From NCBI GenBank assembly GCA_015179125.1, contig WHVA01000255.1, forward strand, positions 62,001 to 126,000: 64,000 bases of DNA. The letters run 5' to 3'. Made by a program: the position numbers and the translations under genes. Origin of the DNA: Gautieria morchelliformis (Eukaryota; Basidiomycota; Agaricomycetes; Gomphales; Gomphaceae). The notes beneath the pieces are model-generated. The model was not told the DNA's origin. It ran no database searches and saw only the letters and a program-made list of their open reading frames with translations. Shown here one piece after another: positions 41,501 to 53,925 of the stretch (position 1 is its first letter; each line of letters begins with the position of its first letter).

Positions 41501-42705
41501 CTTTCTCCCTTTTTAATCTCCATCTCCATCCCTGCTCCCTGGGCAGCACCCTGGCATGGGAAAGTTTCAGGAGTCAGGAAACCTCCTGGGGAAATTCACT
41601 CCTGATTCCTGACGTCTTCCATAGCCTTAATGTAGAGCAGACGGCGGCGATGAGTGCACGTCCCACGTGCCGGGCCCAGTGGGGTGCAAGGACTTCTGGA
41701 AAGAACTGTCCACTCACAGCGGTACATCGCGCGGGACTCAAGGGCTGGTAGGCTGCAAGAGAGGTTGCTGTGGTTGAGGTGCCTTGTCCAAAGGACTGTA
41801 CGTGTTTCTGGGGGATGGGGGATGGGGAGGGGGAGAGGGAGGGGGAGGGAGTGGGGGTTTGTGCGGCGGAGGGTGGGGGATGGTGGGGTGCACGGGGTCG
41901 GCATGGGATTTGGGTGTGGCCGAAGTGTCGGACTCGGGTTCGTATTGGGGGTGAAAGGTCGTGGGGGCTGATAAAATGAGATGGGGAGTGTTGGGCCCAC
42001 TTGCCGAGGCGGCGGGGTGCTTGTCTTCATCTCCAGCGGGAGGTCACGTCACACTATCATGGCAGGGCAGAGCGTCAAGATCCGTGGGACCGTTGTGTGG
42101 AAAGTATTGCCGGTGGGTTGCATACGCAGTGAGGGTTCATGAGGTCGTAAAAGTGTGTAGAGAGAATAAGATGAGAACAACTTCGGTTGTTTGCACTAAC
42201 ACCGCGTGCAGTGACAACTACGCTAGACACCGACTGATATTGCTCCATCCAATCAAAGGAAAAACTAGCCTCTGTGGGCTTCAATCAATAGCGCAAGGTT
42301 GGAGTTTAACTGCCTAGTGTTTCTATCATACATTGCTAGCTATTTATGTGTTTGGAGCGAGCCCGTACTAAACTAGATATAATAGGGGTTTATGGAGCAG
42401 CGAGTGCCGTCGGTGCGCAATGCATGCACCGGTGCCAAGGCTGTACCTGATCATATGTAGCCTAATATATGCGTCAGGAACGATGGAGCGCTTCCCACAC
42501 TCCATCTCGGATCTAGCCCTCGGTCGGCCCTGGAACCGGGCTCAGGGTCAAAGCCACCGGTTAGAGGCACGCGCAAGTGACAGCACACATGCATGCCCTA
42601 GAGTGCGCCAGCATTGCATATGGATGTAGATATGGAGTCAGAAGGTCGTTAGGGGTTTGTTAGTGATGAATATGAATGTATAGCTTGATTTTCCTATTCA
42701 TAACA
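41501..42705. other. No gene recognised; G-rich tract
   Basis: A strongly G-rich purine tract (GGGGGA-type units) at 41810-41900 produces long but meaningless Pro-rich frames on the minus strand. The rest shows no domain. Confidence 0.4.
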
Positions 42706-43783
42706 CGATGGTCTCCATGGCATCTGCCGCGGCAGTCTCTAGCGCATCACCGTCCGGCGCATGCTCCGCAGGTGTTTCTTTCTGGAAAGTGTGTGCTGCA
42801 GCCTTATATCATGCGCAGCTCATAAACAAAAGGCCCGGACAACGCGATCTATACTCGTACTCACCACATGCCCGCGCCCGCGCCACTCCCCCACTCGATA
42901 AACGCTCAACACCGCCCGCCCACTCGGGGGCCAGCCTCTCCGCAACACCGTCCAGCACGCTGTGCAAGACTGCATATTGGGCGGGCAGCACGACGGCGGC
43001 GAACGCGGTGGCGTCGCGGGCGGGGGGTAGGCGCGCGGGGAGGTGCTGCGCGGGGAATCGAGCGCGGGGGCGTAGTGGATGGCATAGGACGGGGGCATGC
43101 GGGAGGCGCGGCGGGCCTTGGAGGACTCCGGGTGAGCGGGGGAAGAAGAGACGGTCGGCGTTTGCGTGGAGGCGGGGCTTGTCGGATTCTGGGGCGGGCG
43201 GTCCATTCCATTCATGCAGCTAAGGCGGGGGAGGGATACACGCACCTGATATGAGGTGCAGGGTCGCGCGCTCGAGGTCGAAGCGGAGGACGACGGCGCC
43301 GATGTCTCTGCTCCCGTAAGATGTGGCGAGGGACTTGCGCTCGGTGGAGGGGAATGGGTCGTGCGCGGGATCGTCATCACGATCCTCTTCATAGGCGCGC
43401 GCGTTCATATCTACCTCCTCGTCACCGTCCGCCTCGAGGGCCTCGAGCTCCGTGTGTCTTACCTGCCTCAGTCCCTCTCCTGCATCGTCCCCCTTCGTTG
43501 AGCTCCCGCCGTGGCCGCGCGCTCTTTCCCCAACCGCCGCGCCTTCCTGGTTGCTCGTTGCGAGCGACAACTCGACATCGTCCAAGACGTCGCGGAGGGC
43601 GGGGTCGAGCTCAATGGCCCTGTTCGGGGTGTGGGTGTGGGCGTAGACCGTGTGGGTGCATGGGTGCAACGCAAGGAACACGAGCGCTGCTGCGTCACGA
43701 CACGTTTGGGAAATCGTGGGAAAGCTGCAGGCACCAGGCACAGTTACACCGTTGCCGCGTCGGCACTTCCATGCTTTATTCAT
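42706..43783 (-). pseudogene. Mitochondrial Rsm22/METTL17-like methyltransferase, 3'-truncated
   Basis: The minus strand from the ATG at 43783 gives an N-terminal leader, then IELDPALRDVLDDVELSL, an acidic segment, and YGSRDIGAVVL, the conserved start of the Rsm22 domain. A short intron near 43215-43240 precedes a second part with DATAFAAVVLPAQYAVLH and EWAGGVER, then the SAM-binding EWGSGAGAGMW in a shifted frame. A last piece, KETPAEHAPDGDALETAA, ends at a stop near 42706. The family protein is much longer and carries C-terminal iron-sulfur cysteines; those are absent. Rsm22 assists assembly of the mitochondrial small ribosomal subunit. Confidence 0.72.
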
Positions 43784-44026
43784 ACATTGTCATATTATCA
43801 ACTAATACCTCCCGGCTATGTACTGCCTGGTGGTGAGAGTTGCTGCCGCAAGAATGGCTCAGCGGCCCTGTTCATTCCGTGTAGTACACCGACTATGCCA
43901 AGTACCAGGGATTGCAATTTATGGACTGAGGCCCGGAGGCCTGAACGTGTGAAACAGAACTTACAGTAAAGAACCATGTCTGTCACACCGGCGTCCAGCC
44001 TCCTTCCTTAAACTTCCAAGTTCGCT
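43784..44026. promoter_or_regulatory. Divergent intergenic region (Rsm22 / GNAT)
   Basis: Some 240 bp separate the starts of two divergently oriented genes, so it should hold both promoters. No clear TATA box stands out. Confidence 0.4.
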
Positions 44027-45042
44027 ATGTCATACCATATCCAAGTCCGCCAACTCACAAAACCCACTGGTACATCCATTGACACCACCGCTTCTTATGT
44101 CCTCAGACGGCTGACCTTGCTGTACGATACAGACGCTGAACTTGATAAGGCAGCTGAAACACTGGCAGAAGCCTTTAAATCAGGTATTCCATACAATTTC
44201 GTATTTACCCCTTGACCTCTCATTCCCCCTTATTAGACATCTTCACCGGGGCTTGCGTCGGCGGGAACTGGAAATTCAACGTCCCTTTTCAACGTGCCAC
44301 CATCGCAGCCGCAGCCGTTGCAGGCGAATTGTATGTTGCAGACTGTGGGGAACATGAGATTGCGGGCGTAGCTGCCTGGTTCGGTCCGGGAAGAGCTCTA
44401 CTTGATAGGTTGGTTTCCTAACGCTCCGATCACGTTATGTTGCTATGCACCGTTAACCGTTAACGCATCACCCAGTCCCGACCAAGGAGAAGCCGGATTC
44501 AATGCTCTCCTGGCCAGCTTCTCGTCTGGACTTAGGACATGGTGGATGGAATATGTGAGCTTTAGAGTCATTCATACAGGATTCAGGAATTAAAATAATG
44601 GAGCGCTGACTTTCTTTCCTAAGTTCTTGCCCAAGTACACTGCGATGGCGACTGAAGCCCTCGGTGAAGGGTCAAAGCTCGCCGCTTGGCATCTGCAAGT
44701 GTTAGGAGTCCGACCAGAATATCAAAATAAGGGAGTCGCTGTATCTCTTCTGAAAGCTGTGGAATTGAATGTCAGCGTTTGTATATCCATCCTAAGGGTG
44801 CGACACCTCATTAATGCCTTAGCAGGCCTTCCCACAAGGCATTCCCACGTGTCTCGAGGCGGCCACTGAGAAAAACGTACGTCCTCTTCACCTTACAGTA
44901 AAAGTCGGGTCTCTTACTTTACTTGCAGGTAGCTATGTACCAGCATTGCGGTTACCAGCTCAAAGGCCAGGACCATTACGAAAGCAGCTCAGGCGCGTTC
45001 TCTATGTATGCCTTGATTAAAGGCTCCACGAATACCGCTTGA
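44027..45042 (+). CDS. GNAT-family N-acetyltransferase
   Basis: Exons joined by short introns give a complete small GNAT protein. In order: an N-terminal strand (MSYHIQVRQLT), then LDKAAETLAEAFKS, an intron (GTATTC...TTAG) and DIFTGACVGGNWKFN, RATIAAAAVAGELYVAD, EIAGVAAWFGPGRALL; after further introns, LRTWWMEY, FLPKYTAMATEAL and the acetyl-CoA binding LQVLGVRPEYQNKGVAVSLL (V-x-x-x-Q-x-x-G-x-A type); then GIPTCLEAATEKN, a final intron, and VAMYQHCGYQLKGQDHYES, with TGA at 45040. The substrate is unknown; related Agaricomycete proteins are mostly uncharacterised. It appears intact. Confidence 0.85.
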
Positions 45043-45656
45043 ATGGACCTTACTCCATTCCATGATTACGACATGAGAGATGCTTTTGTTATGCAACGTT
45101 GGTTATAATTTACATGTTAGACAGTTGTTTGTTGCACATTGAATTGAACAGTTAAGTACCTTCATCATCGAGAGCGGATGAAGGCGTGGCTGAGCGTACA
45201 CGACCGTTCGAATTACCTTGGAAAGAGCCCTCTCGGAGCTCGAACCTGCAGACGCACCTGAGTGTCCCGGACACCGAAGAAAAGATAAGTGACGTAGCCC
45301 GAGTGAATGGATTGAATAAGTGGATCCATCCGTGAAGGATACTTGACAGAGATTGGAGACTCGGCTGGACATAAAGTGACGTCGACATGACGTCGCTCAT
45401 ATTTCAGCAAGGACAGCCTGACTTATTCTGAGTTTTTTTGTCCGCTAGACACAGGACAATTTTCTGCTGATAAATTTCTTTCGACTTGCAATACGGTACG
45501 CGACCACACCTACTAGGGATGCAACAAGCCACCAGGCGCCAATAAAAGATCAAAAATTCCACATGTTATGTACAATAAGCAACAACTTCCGAGTAATACC
45601 TATATTGATTTGGGCATGTATGGCTCGGTGTTTCAAATCATATACCTAAACAATGG
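45043..45656. other. Intergenic, convergent 3' regions
   Basis: It lies between the 3' ends of the GNAT gene (+) and the MFS gene (-). Nothing coding is recognised. Confidence 0.5.
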
Positions 45657-48059
45657 TCAGTTTGGTTTTTGCGGCAGGATAGGCGCATCATACCTAAAGG
45701 CTGGATGCTGATCACCGAGTGCAATTATCTCCTCCTTATTTTTGCCTTCCAGGCCCCATTTCTTCAATCGAACGGGATCGTCGGCGTATAAAGGACTACA
45801 ATCGCTACCGTCAGGATTAGGAACGCCATATACCCTGTCCCGTCGTGCATTTTCCCGCATGTTATAGAAGGTCATAAAGGCACATAGCACAATGGACAAA
45901 CACTGTCAGGGAAACACACAACAATCAGGGATAGAGATCGAGCAGGAAGATAGAACGGTAGGCACCGAGAACCCTAGTGCTATAGCATGACCGCGGATGT
46001 AACGAGGGGCATCTCCAATGGGATACACGTTAGAGGAGATGATCCCTGCGGCATTCGCCATGCTGAAAACTACCCCTTTAATCATCGTTAGACTTCCCGA
46101 AACTGGGTGGGCCAGACCATACCAATAACAGTTGCACGTGTGTACATAGGTCCGGAACTGTACTTGATATTAATCTCCCATGCATAAAGACCGTTGCCTG
46201 ACATACTTGTTACCCTAACAAAATGGTAAGAATTAAGAAGCAGGCTGGCGGTCAAATAAAGAAATACGCACGACGAAAGTGATGGCAGTTGGGATTGAGG
46301 GGTTAACACCGGCGACAGCGATGAACACGGCGACAAATTTCGCAGCGGGGGATACATCGCATAGCAAGATGGTATATCCGACAATACATAATAGCATCCT
46401 GATCAGCAACCAAGAAGGTGGTTATATGATGAAGATATTTGACTGGTCAGCAAGATTACAGCAATGGAATCAGACTTACATCACAATGAGCACAGGGGCT
46501 CTTATGGAGTACCGATCACTGATATAGGCCACCAAGAGGGTGACAGCTGTACCAATAGTGTAGGGCGCGGCCGAGAGAAGATTCGCAGTGGCATTGGTAA
46601 AGCCTAGCGCCGCAACTTCCGGGGAAAGATTGATTGGTATCCGCGTACAAGCCGGGGGGATAACTTACTGATAGAAGGGACAAACAAGGAAAGGGAGTAA
46701 AATGGTTGCGCAACGGCTACGGGTGCCCAGATGTTTACTGTCATGGGAATGCGAGCAATACTCGAAAAACATACAGAGCAAGATGGCTCCGTAGACGTAG
46801 GTCTTCCACTCAGTCAACGCTCGCACGACCTGTGATTTGCTAAATGGGAGAGGAGCATTGGTGACCCCTTGTGATATGTTAAGGCGATGCAGCCACTTTG
46901 CTCGTTCCTGAGGGCTCAGGATATTGCTGTACTGTGGAAAATCCTGAACTAGCCATAATGCTGGTAGGGCGCATATGACGGTTAGTAAACCCTCTAAGAT
47001 GAAGCTGATATACAGTGAGCATCTCGGATTCAGCATACTATTTGGGCGGATACGTACATCCACGCCCAGCCGTTTTTACCACCTACACCAGCCATGTGAC
47101 GAATCCCAAATGCAAGTAGACCTCCGAAAGCGCCTATTGGCGGTCAGCAATGCTTTCCGACAAGGTGCGACAAGGATTCTGACCTGCGAGCGTAGCTCCT
47201 GAAAAGAATACAGAGACGCGGCCATTAAGCTCCTCACGCGTATACCAGGTTGTAAAGAGGAAATTGAGACCGGGGAATAAACCAGACTGAAAGGCGGGAT
47301 TAGCCATACATATACTGCAAGTAAAGCAGTGGTATTTCACCTCAAACATTCCCAAGAGAAATCTGGTCGCGTATAAGCTCTGGTGATTAGTCACCAAACC
47401 CATGCATCTGGGAAAACAAATAATGAACGGGGTCTGTTTTTGAGTTTCGATTGGTAAAACACGTACACTTGGAGAATCCCCCACGATACCATCAAGAAAC
47501 ATATCCAGCGTGGAGGCTTGAATTTCTTGAGGACAAGATTGCTAGGGAGCTCGAAACTGACATATTGCGAGTAAAAGAAGAATGCAAACTGTGGTGCATG
47601 AAGCCTTACATGCCGTATGACACAAAGAAGATTGTCAAGGCTATGTCATACTAAGCAATGCATGAGCTCGATAAACCTGCTCCCATGCGTCACAGTGTAC
47701 CTGATTTCCGCGAAGCTGAAGGTCCTTTTCAAGCCCTGCTAGTCGTGCTTGTCCGATGTTTACGCGGTCCAAGAAACCTGCCACGAGATTTCAGATACCT
47801 TGTTTAGGGATAAAGACCGCAAGCTCACTGAGCAAATAAAGTCTATAACATATGAGCGTGCCACTCATCCGACGCATGCAGAGGAGACTCACAGCGAAGC
47901 ATATGGCACAATCGATAGATCTATTCGACGTAAGAGTTTCTTTTCCTCGGCCGGGGTCATACAAAGGGCATCTTCTTCCTCAGGTTTCTGAGAACCCTCG
48001 AAGTGATCCTCGGGTATATTCTCATCCCGTCCAAAGACCTTCTCGTCCATCTGGGACAT
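45657..48059 (-). CDS. MFS transporter, Dal5/Tna1-like anion:cation symporter
   Basis: A multi-exon minus-strand gene for a 12-helix major-facilitator carrier. In order: acidic N-terminus MSQMDEKVFGRDE and AEEKKLLRRIDLSIVPY; FLDRVNIGQARLAGLEKDL; FELPSNLVLKKFKPPRWICF, the conserved ACS-family stretch; LVTNHQSLYATRFLLGMFE, GLFPGLNFLFTTWYTREELN; FILEGLLTVICALPALWLV with PQYSNILSPQERAKWL; TEWKTYVYGAIL; LLSAAPYTIGTAVTLLVAYI, SDRYSIRAPVL; and a C-terminal tail with FYNMRENARRDRVYG. Dal5/Tna1-like carriers move allantoate, ureidosuccinate, nicotinate and similar anions. The start at 48059 fits the family; 27 bp upstream is another in-frame ATG. No obvious disabling change was noted, though not every splice site was checked. 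Confidence 0.85.
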
Positions 48060-49470
48060 TGTGTGAGCAGACAGACAAGGGCCCATCTCTTCTTATATGT
48101 CTTACAGTGCTAAATGCACCCGACCTGCATTTGAAACCGTGGCTCCAATCCCGGAGCTCCTATATATAATATTTCCAATCGTCCGTGTCTGGAAACGAGT
48201 CTGCTGCCAAAGAACAACTATGGAGCATGCAAAGAAGGCGTTGAGCACACGTATCCTATGAATAGACATCACAACCTGCGTTACTGCGTCATTCCCGGCT
48301 ATCCCCGCAAAAGGGGAGAGTTCTGGGGAAGCTAGGTATGCAGGCTCACCAAAGAAAATAGTTTATGCTTGCCTTCTATCCTGCGCTCCGCTCGTGCCTA
48401 TCACAATTCAGGCAATAAAGCTGAAACTTTGAAATCCAACCTTATGAGCAAGGGCCTTGAGATTGATTTCTTTTCAATTGGATTTTTTGTCTGCATCCAA
48501 TTACATTCCTGCACCACAGACCGTTACAGTAAGCACTGTGAAGCAGCGGGGGCCAATTCGAACCTGGTGACGATTGGTCTGCTGGTTTGTGCGAGAGGAT
48601 GGCCCGAGCCTTACATATATGTGTACGTCAGGGGAAGCTGTGAAGCCACTGGCTCGTTTACAATTCCAAGATGAACGCGTTTAGCTCGACAATCACGCTA
48701 GAAGACATGAGTGAAAAGATTGTACAACCATCAGCGAAATCGTACTACCGTATAAGCGCTTGCGGAATTCGTAATCCTGGTGGAGGCTGATACACGCTTG
48801 TACAGTGCTGGTTAGTCTGACAGGGCCCTCTAGTAATGTGCAGGCAGGCTTGTGGCTGCCGTATATTATGTTATAATCGTTTCAAACGATCATAATCACT
48901 GAATAAGGTCATGGAGACGGTCCAGTCGTCCGTTTGGCAACGCTGCTCGTCTGCGCGACCCTGCCCCTGCGAATCAGGTTCAGCACCTCGGCCTCCTGCA
49001 CGATACTCACTCGCGCCGCTGACTGTGAGTCCGGGAGCCTGGAGGCGAGTGCGGGTGCCGTGCATGGTAATTGTAGGTACAACGCGTGTAGCGACCACCA
49101 TAGGCCCAGCCTGAGGTCGTATAAAATGATGAAAAAAAAAAAAAACAAAAAAAAAAAAAACCGGAGCCACGTGACGATCGACGCGCGCTTCAAATGGACG
49201 CCGACTCGTAGAACACCGTGACGTGGGAGCTGCAGGCTTCGATGTGCCATACGACGCCTCTCGTCGTTTTTTTCCGCCTACCACCCACCTTGAACACTAC
49301 GAACAATGAACAACGTTAAGGGCAATGATAAGGGCACGGTAGCGTAAGTCCACGGTTACTTCTCTAGTGAGCCAACTGTTCACTCTCCACCCCGAAGTAT
49401 TCCCGCAGCAATCAAAGTTGCAAGAAAGGCTCTTTCATTGGCACTATCTATTGTATACTGACTCTTGGCC
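48060..49470. other. Intergenic region with a poly(A) tract
   Basis: It separates the divergent MFS and NLR genes. An A-rich tract interrupted by one C lies at about 49131-49160. Frames on the minus strand near 48871-49284 have no recognisable domain. Both promoters should lie here. Confidence 0.4.
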
Positions 49471-52400
49471 ATGGCAACAGACTTGAGATGCACCCATCTT
49501 CCCAACGTTTCACTGTTCGGCAAGCGTCATAGTCGCTGCTTCATGAAACTCGTCGTCGATAAGGAACCCCCCCAGAAAACTGCGTTTTCTGCGAGAGGCA
49601 ATACTGCCTCGTGGAATGAGCCATTCTATTTGTGCGTGAACTCCAGCGTTAGTGTCTCAATGTGATCTTAACTCTATCCGCAGCTTCTACTTGACTCGGT
49701 CTTCTGTGCTGGAAATTGAAGTATATGGACATCGTACCATCGGACATGATTACCACATAGGCGGTACGAAGGAACGGATTAGTTTTCTGCTTGCAGAAGG
49801 AGGAACTGGAGGTCAGTCCTTTTCGCTCATCGACGGAATGCAGGCGTAATCATCGACCATAGCAGCCATTGTTCGCAAACTGCAAAAATCAGATAAGGCA
49901 GGGAAGATGCATGAGTTTCTGACTACCCTAGAGTTCACCCTCACGTCTTTCGCGACGTCCGACGAGGCGCGGGAGGCGCAGTTGAACGAAGCAGTCAGCG
50001 GAACGAGAGCGGTCGATGAAATGTTCTCCCCGCCGTCCCTAATTGTTGATGCAGGGGATGGGGTCGATGTCGCCACTTCCGACATCGATACCTTCAATAC
50101 AATATCGGCGTCTTGGGCCCCCCTCCTGGAAAATATCAGGCTATATACCGATATCGTGGATAAGGCCTCAGAGGTATGGTTAGGTTCGTCGTCTCCCAGG
50201 ACATGTCATTGACATTGCGTCCTTTATTCTAGGTTCATCCTTATGCGAAAATGGCATGGTCCATCCTGTCTCTTGCACACTCGGTACGTCTATGACATGC
50301 GCTAACCGGATAGATATAGCTGACATCTGGCGTTGACTCTACTAAGACGATCATTGCTCAAATGGACCGTGACGATAGCATCCATGGTCTGGCGAAAGCT
50401 ATTGGAGACACCTATGCCTTCGTCCATCTGTCAGAGCCGTTGAAGAAAATTGAATCACAAAAGTCAATTATCTCAGCCTTGGAGCAACAGACGTTAGATT
50501 GCAGCTACTTTGTCCGGGCTTACGCAAAAAACAAGGATTTCTGTACGTTGGACCCGCTGTCAGTTGGCCATGGCTGACGATCTTTGTTCAGGGAAAAGAA
50601 CCGTGAAAAATCTATGGTCGGATGTCTACAGCAAGGTCGAACAATATCGGGAAACGTTCAATAATCTCAGGTCGGAGTTACAACAACATGCCGTGCTTCA
50701 TACTGAAATCACTGTACTACGTGTTCTGGATACCGTCGGCGACCTATGTGAGTCTTCTGACTTTGGGCCTTTCCCGAGACTGATACGATACACCTTGCAA
50801 CCAGCTGAAGCATTTCTGCTAAGTGACATACCCTACGCAGACGTCGCCAAGTTCAACTCTGAAAAAGGATGTCTTCGGGATACCCGGGAGACAGCTATTG
50901 CGGAGATCTGGGATTGGGTCAACCAGGATAGCGAGGACACGCCGCGCATATTTTTCTTGAACGATGTTGCGGGTGCAGGCAAGTCTGCCATCGCCCACGA
51001 GGTCGCTAAACGACTTAGTAGCATCGAACGTCTCGGGTCGTCGTACTTTTTTGACCGTGCTCTTCAGGCACAGCGATCCCCCGGCAACCTCTTTAGCACG
51101 ATTGCTCATGATCTGGCCGATCTGGATCCAGAACGAAAAGCATCGCTGCTGAAAGTCGTCAGGAAGCAGAAAGCACTTCGGACCACACGCGTACCTCGTG
51201 AGCAGTTCCAAAAGTTCATTCTGGACCCCTCCAAGGACCTAGCGGCTGTTGGACCGATCGTGATCGTTGTTGATGCACTGGATGAGAGCGGAGACCTGGA
51301 ATCTCGCCGGGCTCTTTTGTCTGTCCTGGGCAAAGAAGCAGCAGAACTGCCGCCTAACTTCCGCGTTCTCATCACCTCCCGTGCCGAAGAAGACATCAAG
51401 GGCGCCCTTCTTGGGAAGAAACATGTGCTTTCCAAGTCCCTAAAGGATATTGACACGAACCCTGCCGATGCCGTCGCCCGCTTTGTGAAAGATGAACTAG
51501 GTCACATTACGGCCCTCGAGCGCAAATGGCCCAACGATGTTTGGGGTGGTCGCATTGCTGTTGAGCGACTGGAAGAACTTTTAGTCAAGAACCTCCATGG
51601 GATGGATAACCTGTATATCGGTATCCTCAAGCAGACATTCGGGGATGGCGATGACTTGACGGACAAAGTCAGGCGTCGCTTTTGCTTGGTGATGGGCTGC
51701 ATCCTGACTGCCAGAGAACCGCTCTCGATATCTGCCCTGCAGAAGCTGTGCAATGGAGATGGGTCGGGTAGAGAGGTTCATGCAATAGTTGGACCCATGG
51801 GGGCTCTGCTGAGCCTTCCTACTCAAGACTCTGACCCAATCAGCCTGTTGCACACGTCTTTTCGTGACTTCTTGACAGATCGCGTCAAGAGTGGACCATA
51901 CTACATTGACACATCGTTACACCATGACGGCCTTGCGCTCTCATGCTTGCGCGTGATGAAGGATGAGCTTTGTTTCAACATTTGTCAGCTTGAAACTTCA
52001 CATCTGCGCAACGACGATGTCGTCGACTTGGAGACACGGACCAAGAAGTATATATCCTCACAACTTTCCTAGTCTTGCCGTTTTTGGGCGGACCATGTTC
52101 GCGCCACCACCTTTACGCTGGGTATAGGTACAAAGGTCAAGGAGTTTTTCGAGACTAAGCTACTCTACTGGCTAGAAGTGTTGAGTTTAATCAAGAAGGC
52201 ACCCAATATATCAGCAGCGCTCTCGTCAATAATGGACTGGAGTCAGGTGAGTGCCCAAGTTGTTATGTGTTCCGATGTGAGTCTAACGAACTTCAGGATA
52301 ATGACACTACAGCATTCGTATGGGATACCCGCAAGTTTGTAGCTACTTTTTGGGGCGTAATCTCGGAGAGCACTCCCCATCTCTATGTGTCGGCACTCCC

Positions 52401-53183
52401 GTTTGCACCTGAAAGTTCCATAGTGTCACAGACGTATCTCCCAGACTTTCCAAGACTACTCCGCATAGAGAGAGGGAAACTAAAGATGTGGTCAGCTATT
52501 GAAAACGTCTTGGTAGTCCACAACGATGTTGTTTCATCGGTAGCATTCTCGCAGGATGGAAAGCGCATCGTCTCCCGGTCTGAGCAGGCGATCCTTGTGT
52601 GGAATGCAGACACCGGGGAGCTCATTTCAGGACCATTCGAAGGCCACACCGACAGGGTCATGTCGGTCGCGTTTTCGCAGGACGGCAAGTGCATCGCCTC
52701 CGGGTCTTGGGACAAGACGATCTGTGTGTGGAATGCAGACACCGGGCAGCTCATTTCAGCACCATTCAAAGGCCACACTGACTGGGTCATGTCGGTGGCG
52801 TTCTCGCAGGATGGCAAGCGGATCGTCTCTGGGTCTGGTGACAAGACGATCCGTGTGTGGAATGCAAACACCGGGGAGCTCATTTCAACACCATTCGCAG
52901 GTCAGGCTGGTCAGTATCTGTTATCTTGATCTGTCGGAGCATGACAAAATCTGTTAATATCCTTTGCACAGCCAGGGGGCCTGGGTTTCGAAACGACTCA
53001 CGGCTCGAAAACGGCTGGTTACTAAACTCTCCCTCAGAACTTTTACTGTGGATACCGCCCTGGTCACAAGTAGGTCTCTGGTGGCCAGCGAACACTGCTG
53101 TCATCGCAAAGGGATCCACAAAGCTTGATCTCAGCCAGTTTGAGTATGGCAGATCATGGACACGGCGCAGAGAGGCCATATGA
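49471..53183 (+). pseudogene. NLR-type C2-like/NACHT/WD40 protein, nonsense-interrupted
   Basis: The ATG at 49471 opens a C2-like N-terminal domain (SLFGKRHSRCFMKLVVDKE, KTAFSARGNTASWNEPFYL, then VLEIEVYGHRTIGHDYHIGG). A helical region follows (near 49870-50760: HEFLTTLEFTLTSFATSDEA, DDSIHGLAKAIGDTYAFVH, YRETFNNLRSEL), then the NACHT NTPase: FFLNDVAGAGKSAIAHEVAK (Walker A), GPIVIVVDALDESGDLESRR (Walker B) and RVLITSRAEED. An in-frame TAG at 52070 interrupts the protein where relatives continue (CRFWADHVRATTF follows it). The frame resumes to WD40 blades and a tail exon (LLNSPSELLLWIPPWSQVGL, KLDLSQFEYGRSW) ending at 53183. Only three or four blades are present. Such proteins are STAND-class sensors linked to fungal self/non-self recognition. 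Confidence 0.85.
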
Positions 53184-53344
53184 GTTTCCCAAGGCAAACA
53201 CTCATTGATACATGGATGTATTGTTATATTATCTCTTATGATAGATATATAAATAAAATAAAATTCATAGAAGATCTCTATTACTTGCACTAGGTGCAAG
53301 TCACTGTTTGTTTACCATAACCTATGGCAACAAATAGAAGAAAT

Positions 53345-53596
53345 CTTGTAATAATTTGAAACTATGGCAAATTGTGAAGAATACTTTCCTTTTGTCTACA
53401 ATTTAAAACATCAAGAAAATCTGAATAAAGGCAAATAATAATTTCTTGCATCTTATGCAGTGAATAGGATTTATTTTGTCAGAATTTATTTCTTATACAT
53501 GTTCATCTGTGTTTATTCAGATTTTCTTGATGTTTTAAATGGTAAACAAAAAGAAAGTATTTTTCACCATTTGCCATAGTTTCAAATTATTACAAG
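53345..53596. repeat. Foldback element 2
   Basis: Inverted arms of about 85 bp (53345-53429 and 53512-53596), starting CTTGTAATAATTTGAAAC and pairing almost perfectly, enclose an 82-bp spacer. AT-rich and non-coding. It lies about 160 bp downstream of the NLR stop. No convincing target duplication. Confidence 0.85.
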
Positions 53597-53773
53597 TACC
53601 ATGAGATCTTCTCCACCAGGATGCATTCACAGTTTCAATATTCTGCCCAGGATCCTGTTAAACCCATAGAAGATGCTTGTGTCATCATTGGTTGGACACA
53701 AGGAATGAATATTACAGTAATGAAACAGTGTTTTCTATTCATTCATTCCCATACTGCTGTCAGGGTTCACGTG

Positions 53774-53925
53774 TTTCCTTCCACAAGTTTCCGTTTCCTT
53801 CCATGAGTTTCTATTTCCTTCCACGAGTTTCCATCACCTTCCACGAGTTTCTGTCACCTTCCGTCAGTTTCCATAACCTTCTTCCACGAGTTTCTACAAC
53901 CATCTACAAGTTTCCGTCCGCCCCT
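53774..53925. repeat. Minisatellite, about eight ~19-20-bp units
   Basis: Degenerate tandem units close to TTTCCTTCCACGAGTTTC, with variants CCACAAG, CCATGAG, CCGTCAG and CATCTACAAG. It ends before CCGTCCGCCCC. Confidence 0.85.

Noticed and set aside
41596-42030. Pro-rich 144-codon minus frame
   Set aside because: Produced by the G-rich simple-sequence tract at 41810-41900.
49131-49160. Poly(A) tract as a fourth LINE or SINE 3' end
   Set aside because: It lacks the conserved GTCTT...AAGAC terminal motif and any upstream LINE coding sequence; it is more simply a microsatellite.
53774-53925. CRISPR-like array
   Set aside because: Units are contiguous without spacers, degenerate, and in a eukaryotic context.
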